From an uncultured Ignavibacteria bacterium (lineage in GTDB: Bacteria > Bacteroidota > Ignavibacteria > Tepidaquicellales > Tepidaquicellaceae), in contig CALEVL010000174.1 in assembly GCA_937924675.1 (NCBI GenBank), positions 1 through 5,404 on the forward strand: a DNA stretch of 5,404 nucleotides, in the 5' to 3' direction. The notes beneath the pieces are model-generated. The model saw only the letters and a list, made by a program, of their open reading frames with translations. It was not told where the DNA came from and did not search any database. Numbering within the stretch: position 1 is the first letter of the stretch; each line of letters starts with the position of its first letter. The position numbers were made by a program, and so were the translations under genes. Positions 1 to 5,404 of the stretch are shown piece after piece.

Positions 1-9
1 AAAATCACG

Positions 10-39
10 TTGAAGCAAAATCAATGATTTTAATAAAAT
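10..39 (+). promoter_or_regulatory. Weak candidate promoter for the first LamG gene
   Basis: TTGAAG (10-15) and TAAAAT (34-39) are separated by 18 bases and resemble -35 and -10 hexamers. A start of transcription near base 46 would leave a short leader carrying the AAGGAG at 51-56. The region is very AT-rich, so such matches arise by chance. The -10 match also lies inside a repeated sequence that occurs again at 2604-2636 with no gene behind it. I see no clear Bacteroidota-type -7 box. Confidence 0.2.
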
Positions 40-56
40 GAAAAAATCATAAGGAG
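23..56 (+). repeat. Leader repeat, copy 1 (carries the ribosome binding site)
   Basis: This 34-base stretch recurs at 2604-2636 with one base missing and one substitution (32 of 34 positions match). It contains a small inverted repeat, ATGATTTT (24-31) and AAAATCAT (43-50), with an 11-base loop, and it ends in AAGGAG. Here it forms the leader of the first gene; the second copy lies inside the intergenic palindrome and serves no gene. It therefore seems to be part of a dispersed repeat that has been used, or captured, as a gene leader. Confidence 0.75.
51..56 (+). promoter_or_regulatory. Shine-Dalgarno site deciding a TTG start
   Basis: AAGGAG lies nine bases before the TTG at 66. The reading frame is closed upstream by an in-frame TGA at 39-41. 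Between that stop and base 66 there is no ATG or GTG in frame, and the next in-frame ATG is codon 61, inside the first LamG domain and past the signal peptide. TTG is therefore the only ordinary start that keeps the signal peptide. The non-standard ATT at 63 is the only rival. Confidence 0.75.
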
Positions 57-65
57 AAAAAAATT

Positions 66-2525
66 TTGTTAAACAAAAAGCAAACTAAAATAATTGTCTT
101 AACCGGAATTGCATTTTTATTTTCCGGAATTTCTTCAGCTCAGATATTCTGGGATCAGGCATGTGCATTTAACGGATCAAGCTCAAGCTACATTTCAGTA
201 AAACATTCATCATCTCTGAACATCACAGGAAGTTTTACAATAGAAATGTGGATTTATCCGATGTCTTTTTCAACAAACAGGCAGATTATTCAAAAAAGAA
301 ATGTCGGATCTTCCGGGTATGAAGTTTTTCTTACCTCAACAGGGAAAGTTGCCGTAAAAACAAATTTTGTTACAAGACTCACCGGTAATTCGGTTTTGCC
401 TATAGATGAGTGGTCTCACATTGCTGTGAGATATAATGTGTCAAATGATAATTTTTCTATTTACATAAACGGTGTACTGGACAATACTGCGACAGTGGCC
501 GGTGCAGCTCCAAATTCAAACAGCGATTCTCTATGGATAGGAAAAGGATCACTGAGTCCGTTTGAAGGAACTATTGATAATCTAAGAATCTGGGATACAG
601 TACAAACTCCGACTCAGGTAGATAATTTTTACAGGAGCATAATCGCAACTAACTCCGGGAAGTTTTCACATCTTGTATTGTCAATGCCGTTTCAGCCGGA
701 TAATTCAGCCGGAGATGATTTTACTCTGAACGACATGTCAAGCCGGAGCAATGACGGAATAAACAGAGGAGTATTTACATTCGATCTTAGTAACACGCCA
801 TCAGTTACAACTGCATACAATGATTGCCTCGAACTGGACGGAGAAACAGATTATTTGTCCTGCTTATCCAATAGTGTAGTAAGTCCTGCTTCAGAAATAA
901 CATTGGAGGCGTGGGTACAGCCGACAAATATTGGTCCATTTAATGATTATGTTATTGTACTAAAAGGACCGACAGCGAATTTTGGTACAGCAAGATATGC
1001 AATGACTCTAAGCAGAAGCCTATATACTTATACATTAAGAAATACAATAAATGGAAATACTGCATTTACATCAGATCCGTTTAGTTACGATTTAACTCTT
1101 GATTTCCGGTGGACTCATGTTGCCTTTACATACTCAGCCAGTACAGGCAAATTTGAATATTTCTGCAATGGAAAAAGCATCGGATTTGGTTTCAACAATC
1201 AGGGAAATATTAACAGTAACAATAATGATTCACTATATATTGGAAATAATTTCGAAGGATATATTGATGAAGTCCGTATAAGCAATAAAGTTAAGTCTCT
1301 TGATTACTTGCAGGATTACCTCTTTAAAAGCATAGAAGACGGTAATGATTCATCAAATGTCACAGAGGCTGTATTTAATTTTGACGGATATCTTACAAAC
1401 TCGGCAGATGACGGACCGGCATTAAAATTCAGAAACAATGCAGACTTCAGTCATTCAGCAAGAAAGGTTGACAGACCGGTTTCACCTCTAATACGGTCTT
1501 CAGAATTCACCGAAGCATTTTATATAACGGATGCATTCAGAAGAATACCGCCGGATGAATCTTCTACCGACGGAAATACAACTTCCTCAATTGTTATAAG
1601 AGAAACTGACTCAATTTCAGATGTAAATGTTTTCATCGCTCTGAATCATACACGGGAAAACAGTCTGAGGATTGTATTATTTTCTCCCGAAGGTGACAGC
1701 TGCACGCTCTTTAATCAGGATCAGTTTGAGTCTCAGACAGATAACATAATTACAATTTTTGATGATCAGTCATCATTTTTATTTACAGATATAGGTAAGT
1801 ATGTATCAATTACACCACGGATAAGACCGAAAAATAATTTAAACACTGCATTTGCCGGTGCAAAGACACGGGGAACCTGGTATTTAAAGATTTACGATTT
1901 ATTTTTGGTTGATGTCGGGAGGCTTTATTCGTGGGGAATTCAGATCAATAATCATGCGGGCAAAAAAACAATTCTGCAAACACAGTCTAATATACAGGGA
2001 TTTTATAACGCATCTACAAATACAGTTATTCCGGATACAATCACGTGCAGTTTAAGAAAAAGTACTTCGCCATACAATATTGTTGCAGTAAAGAAAGGCT
2101 ATTGTGATAATACAGGTACAGCCACTTTTGACTTTACCGGCACTTCAGTTACGACAAACGTGGATTATTATGTTCAGCTCAATCATAGAAATTCTATTGA
2201 GACATGGAGTTCAAATCATGTAAAGTTTAATTCATTCAGTAATTTCTCAAGCGGTTATTCTTTTATTTACGTAAAGGATTATGCATTTGGGGAAAATCAG
2301 ATACAAGTGGATTTATTACCGGTAAGATGGGCATTCTTCGGAGGAGATGTGAATCAGGATGGAACCGTTGATGCAACTGATGTTAGCATGATTGACAATG
2401 ATGCGCAGAATTTTGTCAGCGGATATGTAGTGACCGATCTTACGGGCGATGACTTTGTTGACGGAACTGACTTTGCGATAGGCGATAACAACGCGGCTAA
2501 TTTTGTGAGTGCCGTTACTCCTTGA
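66..2525 (+). CDS. Secreted LamG-LamG-P domain protein with C-terminal dockerin-like module
   Basis: Predicted exported protein of 819 residues with no recognised enzyme domain. Residues 1-25 are a Sec signal peptide (N-terminal lysines, hydrophobic core 9-19, probable cleavage SSA|Q26). LamG-like jellyroll 1 spans about 31-178 (FTIEMWIYP at 57-65, EWSHIAV from 115, FEGTIDNLRIWD ending at 177). Jellyroll 2 spans about 252-410 (LEAWVQP around 283, RWTHVAF from 348, FEGYIDEVRIS ending at 406). A linker leads to a proprotein-convertase P-like domain, about 490-630 (RIPPDE from 493, FSPEGD, GTWYLKIYD at 603-611, GRLYSWGIQI near 623). A beta-rich module, about 631-759, has GFYN at 645-648 and NHRNSIETW at 706-714. 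The dockerin-like end (760-819) has two loops: D761, N763, D765, D772 and D791, T793, D795, D802. LamG and P folds usually bind sugars or proteins, so a surface adhesion or glycan-binding role is inferred. A P-like domain with no subtilisin-type protease is notable. The downstream gene is a paralogue with the same domain order. Start chosen from the AAGGAG site and signal peptide. Confidence 0.9.
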   Translation: MLNKKQTKIIVLTGIAFLFSGISSAQIFWDQACAFNGSSSSYISVKHSSSLNITGSFTIEMWIYPMSFSTNRQIIQKRNVGSSGYEVFLTSTGKVAVKTNFVTRLTGNSVLPIDEWSHIAVRYNVSNDNFSIYINGVLDNTATVAGAAPNSNSDSLWIGKGSLSPFEGTIDNLRIWDTVQTPTQVDNFYRSIIATNSGKFSHLVLSMPFQPDNSAGDDFTLNDMSSRSNDGINRGVFTFDLSNTPSVTTAYNDCLELDGETDYLSCLSNSVVSPASEITLEAWVQPTNIGPFNDYVIVLKGPTANFGTARYAMTLSRSLYTYTLRNTINGNTAFTSDPFSYDLTLDFRWTHVAFTYSASTGKFEYFCNGKSIGFGFNNQGNINSNNNDSLYIGNNFEGYIDEVRISNKVKSLDYLQDYLFKSIEDGNDSSNVTEAVFNFDGYLTNSADDGPALKFRNNADFSHSARKVDRPVSPLIRSSEFTEAFYITDAFRRIPPDESSTDGNTTSSIVIRETDSISDVNVFIALNHTRENSLRIVLFSPEGDSCTLFNQDQFESQTDNIITIFDDQSSFLFTDIGKYVSITPRIRPKNNLNTAFAGAKTRGTWYLKIYDLFLVDVGRLYSWGIQINNHAGKKTILQTQSNIQGFYNASTNTVIPDTITCSLRKSTSPYNIVAVKKGYCDNTGTATFDFTGTSVTTNVDYYVQLNHRNSIETWSSNHVKFNSFSNFSSGYSFIYVKDYAFGENQIQVDLLPVRWAFFGGDVNQDGTVDATDVSMIDNDAQNFVSGYVVTDLTGDDFVDGTDFAIGDNNAANFVSAVTP

Positions 2526-2591
2526 CGGGGATTTGCAGGATTGTGTGATCTCAAAGATGCTCCTGAGTCCCGGCAAAGCACCGGAGACTCA
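2343..2591 (+). repeat. Dockerin 3'-end and flank duplication, copy 1
   Basis: This 249-base unit covers the 60 dockerin codons, the stop codon and 66 bases of noncoding flank. It aligns without gaps to 5096-5344. By hand count 152 of 180 coding bases match, and 62 of 69 bases from the stop codon onward match. A run of 39 identical bases lies at 2408-2446 (copy 2: 5161-5199). The flank starts with CGGGGATTTG just after the stop and ends within the hairpin at 2562-2593. The upstream parts of the two genes are visibly more diverged. Confidence 0.9.
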
Positions 2592-2593
2592 GG
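2562..2593 (+). repeat. Hairpin family member 1, after the first gene
   Basis: Outer arms CCTGAGTC (2562-2569) and GACTCAGG (2586-2593) pair perfectly. Inside them CCGG (2570-2573) pairs with CCGG (2581-2584) across a 7-base loop CAAAGCA, and A2585 is left bulged on the 3' side. The TGAGTC of the 5' arm begins 39 bases after the stop codon, exactly as in the copy after the second gene. No T-tract follows, so it is not a classic intrinsic terminator, though it could protect the mRNA 3' end. It resembles a REP element in size and form. Confidence 0.85.
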
Positions 2594-2690
2594 CGCGGAC
2601 GAGAATGATTTTAATAAAATAAGAAATCATAAGGAGTTTTCATCAGGTTATTTAACTTATGATTTCTCATTCTCCCACGCTGGAGTCTCC
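2583..2690. repeat. Long imperfect palindrome joining hairpins 1 and 2 (BIME-like)
   Basis: GAAATCATAAG (2623-2633) pairs perfectly with CTTATGATTTC (2656-2666) around a 22-base spacer. GAGAATGA (2601-2608) pairs with TCATTCTC (2667-2674) once a 14-base AT-only insert at 2609-2622 is looped out. Outward, similarity between the left arm (2583-2600) and the complement of the right arm (2675-2690) continues imperfectly into both hairpins, both carrying GGAGACTC. So the two hairpins are inverted copies of one larger unit, like paired REP elements. The 14-base insert is absent from the right arm but present in the leader of the first gene. Confidence 0.75.
2604..2636 (+). repeat. Leader repeat, copy 2, with an orphan AAGGAG
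   Basis: Near-identical to 23-56, the leader of the first gene, including the final AAGGAG at 2631-2636. No start codon with an open frame follows at a suitable distance, so the site appears orphaned. It forms part of the left arm of the palindrome at 2583-2690. It may be a relic of a lost gene start, or the repeat may simply carry this sequence wherever it lies. Confidence 0.7.
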
Positions 2691-2708
2691 GCGCTTTTCG
2701 GGACTCCA
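2681..2708 (-). repeat. Hairpin family member 2, inverted
   Basis: Arms TGGAGTC (2681-2687) and GACTCCA (2702-2708) pair perfectly. CCG (2689-2691) pairs with CGG (2699-2701) across loop CGCTTTT, with T2688 bulged. Read on the minus strand this becomes the same plan as the other copies: outer arm, CCG, loop AAAAGCG, CGG, bulged A, outer arm. It is the inverted partner of hairpin 1 in the long palindrome. Confidence 0.8.
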
Positions 2709-2742
2709 CAAAGTGGCGGGCCGGCGGGAATGCAAAGCTTTG

Positions 2743-2780
2743 GCGTCAGAGTCCGGGTAAAGCGCCCGAGACTCTGACGC
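2743..2780 (+). repeat. Hairpin family member 3, longest stem
   Basis: GCGTCAGAGTC (2743-2753) and GACTCTGACGC (2770-2780) pair over 11 bases without mismatch. CGGG (2754-2757) pairs with CCCG (2765-2768) around loop TAAAGCG, and A2769 is bulged. Compared with hairpin 1, the outer arms and inner stem have changed on both sides while pairing is kept; the loop core AAAGC and the bulged A are unchanged. It is preceded by a perfect 10-base palindrome CAAAGCTTTG at 2733-2742, which overlaps no stem. No T-tract follows. Confidence 0.85.
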
Positions 2781-2905
2781 GGGCTGAAGAATAAATGCAT
2801 GTTGGATTCTTAAATTATTGTTTTATGACAAAGCAAATCAACAGCATAACATCAGTTAAAATCATTAATTACAAATTTAATTTACCCAAAATAATAAAAT
2901 AACAT

Positions 2906-5278
2906 ATGAATAAGAAAAGTTTTGTTCTGTACCTTATATGTGCAATATCATTTTCAGGAGAAGCAGTGTTTTCACAAATGAACTGGAATAAAGCGATTCA
3001 CATAGGATCAACACAATATGTAGCCGTTCGTCCCACTTCTGTTATTAACATCATGGGAAGTTTTACATTTGAATGCTGGATTAAAAGAACCCACTATTCC
3101 GGCGGCTTTGCTTTAATGGATAAAGGAAATCATGGCAGAATCATGATATACTTTAATGGCTCTAAATTTTGTACAAGAATTAACGGAGCAGACAGGGCAT
3201 TTTCTACTGCGAATCCAATAACCGAAATTGATTCATGGAATCATTTAGCTTTTACATTCAACTCTTCCACAAATGTATTTAATTTTTTTATAAACGGAGT
3301 TCTGGATAATTCTGTTTACAGTTCAGGAAGTTCCCCGACATCAACGATAAATGATTCCTTGTATATTTGCAAAGATGATGCTATTCCAAGTGTCTTTGGA
3401 TTGATTGATGAAGTAAGATTATGGAATCGGGCTTTGACAGCAGCGGAGATAGTTTTGAATATGAATAAATCACTTGCAGTAACAACAGGAGAATATACCG
3501 GACTTGTTTTAGCTTTGAATTTTCAAAGTTATTATGAAACCGGTTTAAGTCTGCAGGATTGGACGGGGAATAACAACACAGCTTTTTTAACCGGTTTAGT
3601 TTCGACTATTGATTACACAAACCAGCCTTCCGACTATTTAAATCTTAATCTCAGTGCTGTATTTGACGGCTCGAATGATTATATCGCAGTTGAAGATAAT
3701 TCTCATATAAGCCCTACCGGTTCATATACGCTTCAAGCCTGGATTTATCCGGTTTCAGGTCAGGATGCAATAATTCTTCATAAAGGAACTCCCAATGGTT
3801 CTGTAACTGATTACAATCTGAAAATTATAGACAGAAAACTTGCCGCTGGAAATAATGTCACTGATGATACAATTCAATTGAATAGGTGGACGCACATTGC
3901 ACTGGCTCATTTCGTGAACGGAATTACCGGTACCAATACATTTTACATCAACGGCGTTAGAGTTCACAGCTTTATAACAGGAAGTTCTGTGCCGGACGGG
4001 GATGATTCTCTTTATATAGGAGGAAGTATAGGTCAGGCAGATTTTGAAGGTTACATTGATGAAGTGAGAATATCAAATAAAGCAATGAAACAGTATGAAA
4101 TTCAAAGCAATTTGTTTACATCTATAAATCTTGATAATGATTCAACCGGCGATGTGTCTTACAATATGGATGGTTATTCTTATTGCAATACGGCAAACGG
4201 AAATAAGCTAAATTTCAGAAACAATGTTTTATTCAGCTCATCAATTATCCCCCCCACAGATAGATTATTCAACAATAATTTTCAGAATGGTTTTTACATA
4301 AAGCAATCTAACAAAAGAATTCCCGAATCAGGTTCTTCGGGTATTATGGAAGATACGTTGGAGATTGCATTAAATAATAATTTTAGCAATATCGATTTGT
4401 TCATTGCACTTATTCACGGTGATGAAAGTAATTTAATTATTTCATTAGTCTCACCAGAAGGAAACACAGCACTTGTGTATGACCATCATTCGACACTTGC
4501 AAGCGGTATTGTGACTATATTTTCAAGTTATGCCGATTCTGTAATAAATAACAATTACATTTCCTTCTGTCCTACAATTAAACCTGTTAATTCATTTTAC
4601 AGTCAGCTTAACGGAAGTAAAATTAAAGGAAAGTGGAGACTTGTGATTAGTGATGACGTATCGGGTTCATCCGGCAGACTGTATGGCTGGGGTATTAGAT
4701 TTAACGGTATGTCTTCTAAGCAGAAGCTCGTCGCTTTAAATTATACTCCTGAAGGTTTTTATAATCCCGGTACAAACCTAAGTATAAGAGATACTGTTAA
4801 ATGTTTCCTTAGAAATTCGGTTTCACCTTATAATGTCGTGGATTCCACTAAAATAAAATTTTATGATAATACCGAATATACTCTCACTTTTAACAGCCCA
4901 AATGTATCTCTTGATTCAAAATATTATTTACAGGTGAAACATAGAAATTCAATCGAAATCTGGAGTTCTGCTTTTATTTCATTTGATGGTTTTACTTCAC
5001 AGTGTTTTTATGACTTTACATCCGATATTTCACAAACATACGGCGATAATGCAAAACAGGTTGATTCATCTCCCATAAGATTTGCAGCATTCAGCGGAGA
5101 TGTAAATCAGGACGGAACGGTTGATGCTACTGATGTAAGTACGATAGATAATGACGCGGCGAATTTTGTCAGCGGATATGTAGTGACCGATCTTACGGGA
5201 GATGACTTCGTTGACGGAACAGACTTTGCGATAGCGGATAACAATGCGGCGAACTTTGTGAGCGTGATCAGGCCGTGA
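2906..5278 (+). CDS. Secreted LamG-LamG-P domain protein with dockerin-like module, tandem paralogue
   Basis: Predicted exported protein of 790 residues with the same domain order as the upstream gene. Residues 1-23 form a signal peptide (NKK N-terminus, hydrophobic 6-17, probable cleavage VFS|Q24). LamG-like jellyroll 1 spans about 28-175 (FTFECWI from 53, SWNHLAF from 110, GLIDEVRLWN at 165-174). Jellyroll 2 spans about 250-393 (LQAWIYP at 276-282, RWTHIAL from 327, FEGYIDEVRIS at 380-390). A linker with conserved FRNN precedes a P-like domain, about 470-600 (RIPE from 471, VSPEGN, GKWRLVISDD at 575-584, GRLYGWGI at 590-597). The beta-rich module spans about 605-730 (GFYNPG from 617, KHRNSIEIW at 678-686). 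The dockerin-like end is 731-790 (loop acidic residues D732, N734, D736, D743 and D762, D766, D773). Dockerin residues match the upstream paralogue at 54 of 60, far above the LamG domains by eye. A surface or secreted binding role is inferred; no catalytic domain is seen. The ATG lacks a Shine-Dalgarno site and follows an A-rich stretch. A run of seven C (4249-4255) lies in the linker. Confidence 0.9.
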   Translation: MNKKSFVLYLICAISFSGEAVFSQMNWNKAIHIGSTQYVAVRPTSVINIMGSFTFECWIKRTHYSGGFALMDKGNHGRIMIYFNGSKFCTRINGADRAFSTANPITEIDSWNHLAFTFNSSTNVFNFFINGVLDNSVYSSGSSPTSTINDSLYICKDDAIPSVFGLIDEVRLWNRALTAAEIVLNMNKSLAVTTGEYTGLVLALNFQSYYETGLSLQDWTGNNNTAFLTGLVSTIDYTNQPSDYLNLNLSAVFDGSNDYIAVEDNSHISPTGSYTLQAWIYPVSGQDAIILHKGTPNGSVTDYNLKIIDRKLAAGNNVTDDTIQLNRWTHIALAHFVNGITGTNTFYINGVRVHSFITGSSVPDGDDSLYIGGSIGQADFEGYIDEVRISNKAMKQYEIQSNLFTSINLDNDSTGDVSYNMDGYSYCNTANGNKLNFRNNVLFSSSIIPPTDRLFNNNFQNGFYIKQSNKRIPESGSSGIMEDTLEIALNNNFSNIDLFIALIHGDESNLIISLVSPEGNTALVYDHHSTLASGIVTIFSSYADSVINNNYISFCPTIKPVNSFYSQLNGSKIKGKWRLVISDDVSGSSGRLYGWGIRFNGMSSKQKLVALNYTPEGFYNPGTNLSIRDTVKCFLRNSVSPYNVVDSTKIKFYDNTEYTLTFNSPNVSLDSKYYLQVKHRNSIEIWSSAFISFDGFTSQCFYDFTSDISQTYGDNAKQVDSSPIRFAAFSGDVNQDGTVDATDVSTIDNDAANFVSGYVVTDLTGDDFVDGTDFAIADNNAANFVSVIRP

Positions 5279-5344
5279 CGGGGATTTGATGGATTATGTG
5301 ATCTCAAAGATGCACGTGAGTCCCGGCAAAGCGCCGGAGAATCA
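5096..5344 (+). repeat. Dockerin 3'-end and flank duplication, copy 2
   Basis: Gapless counterpart of 2343-2591. It includes the 60 dockerin codons, the TGA stop and 66 bases of noncoding flank running into hairpin 4. Similarity falls off just past the hairpin (after 5344). This boundary, together with the higher similarity outside the coding region, suggests that the repeat unit is a DNA element and not only a conserved protein domain. Confidence 0.9.
5317..5344 (+). repeat. Hairpin family member 4, after the second gene
   Basis: TGAGTC (5317-5322) pairs with GAATCA (5339-5344) with a single mismatch. CCGG pairs with CCGG around the loop CAAAGCG, and A5338 is bulged on the 3' side; the C and G at the loop edges could add one more pair. 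Its 5' arm begins 39 bases after the stop codon, the same distance as hairpin 1. The mismatch makes it the most decayed of the four copies. No T-tract follows. Confidence 0.75.
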
Positions 5345-5360
5345 TTTGTGGACAAAATAT

Positions 5361-5392
5361 GAATCCCGAAGGGATTCCATGTTTGTAGAAAT
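5361..5392 (+). repeat. Second hairpin type, GAATCCC stem with TTTGTAGAAA tail
   Basis: GAATCCC (5361-5367) and GGGATTC (5371-5377) form a perfect 7-base stem with a GAA loop, followed by CATGTTTGTAGAAA. I recall similar units, a CCC/GGG-centred hairpin followed by a TTTGTAGAAA tail, as dispersed repeats in Bacteroidota genomes; that is memory and was not checked. Only one copy is present here. It shares neither loop nor bulge with the other hairpin family. It could also act as a weak transcription barrier after the second gene. Confidence 0.5.
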
Positions 5393-5404
5393 TTATCATG
5401 ATGA

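Larger units (their letters stand above)
2526..2905. other. Intergenic region made largely of nested hairpin repeats
   Basis: This 380-base gap between the paralogues holds no credible gene. From left to right it contains the conserved 3' flank of the first gene with hairpin 1, an inverted repeat of about 108 bases with a copy of the gene-1 leader inside it, inverted hairpin 2, a GC-rich stretch, hairpin 3, and finally about 125 AT-rich bases leading to the second gene. Bases 2671-2790 are 63% G+C by count, in sharp contrast with the AT-rich flanking genes. In 2781-2905 I see no Shine-Dalgarno site and no convincing promoter; the A-rich bases before the ATG are typical of Bacteroidota leaders. 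Confidence 0.8.

Noticed and set aside
1099..1281. Short open frame inside the first gene, and a minus-strand one at 3755-3967
   Set aside because: Both lie wholly within strong LamG coding sequence in other frames.
2343..2525. Cellulosome component
   Set aside because: A dockerin-like end alone does not show this: there is no cohesin, scaffold or glycoside hydrolase in the window.
2316..2576. Second minus-strand open frame over the end of the first gene
   Set aside because: Antisense shadow of the coding sequence with no start signal.
2354..2581. Minus-strand open frame over the dockerin end, matched by a similar one at 5107-5355
   Set aside because: The two resemble each other only because the DNA is duplicated. 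They are antisense to well-supported dockerin codons and contain the hairpin; no start signal is seen.
2562..2593. Rho-independent terminators at hairpins 1, 3 and 4
   Set aside because: The stems are strong but none is followed by a T-tract. A role in stopping transcription or protecting mRNA ends is possible but not supported by the sequence.
2541..2777. Open frame of 78 codons on the + strand across the intergenic region
   Set aside because: It runs through hairpins 1-3 and the palindrome, has no ribosome binding site, and its protein is low-complexity with no familiar features. The repeats explain the sequence.
2562..2780. CRISPR array
   Set aside because: The repeated hairpins differ in arm sequence, orientation and spacing; there are no regular spacers and no cas genes.
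2743..2780. Integron attC sites
   Set aside because: The hairpins lack recognisable GTTRRRY-type core sites, and the genes are long and carry their own leaders, unlike cassettes.

Overview
The window looks like a piece of a Bacteroidota/Chlorobi-group chromosome, most likely an Ignavibacteria-like lineage. This is inferred from three things: AT-rich genes, signal peptides cleaved just before Gln, and a C-terminal arrangement (a beta-rich '..GFYN..SPYN..HRNSIE.W..' module followed by a two-loop dockerin) that I associate with secreted proteins of that group. No marker gene is present to prove the taxonomy.

Layout: a short leader (1-65), a large secreted protein gene (66-2525, TTG start), a 380-bp intergenic region (2526-2905), a second large secreted protein gene (2906-5278, ATG start), and a 126-bp tail (5279-5404). 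The two genes are same-strand tandem paralogues with the same domain order: signal peptide, LamG-like jellyroll 1, LamG-like jellyroll 2, linker, proprotein-convertase P-like domain, beta-rich pre-dockerin module, two-loop calcium-binding dockerin-like C-terminus. Neither carries a recognisable catalytic domain. They are best read as cell-surface or secreted binding proteins, probably for carbohydrate or glycoprotein.

The most unusual content is not in the genes. (a) The dockerin-coding 3' end continues past the stop codon into a noncoding flank, and this whole 249-bp unit is duplicated between the two genes. By hand count the noncoding 3' flank (62/69 identical) is more alike than the coding dockerin (152/180). 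(b) Both copies of that flank lead into the same hairpin. The intergenic region holds two more members of the hairpin family, one inverted. All four share a 7-nt N-AAAGC-R loop and a bulged A on the 3' side, while the outer stem sequence differs but stays paired. (c) Two of the hairpins sit at the tips of a longer imperfect palindrome, like a REP pair (BIME). The inner arm of this palindrome is almost the same sequence as the leader and ribosome binding site of the first gene. Together these suggest a dispersed hairpin repeat tied to the C-terminal module of a family of surface proteins, possibly helping recombination or homogenisation of their 3' ends. That link is a hypothesis; the repeats themselves are directly visible.
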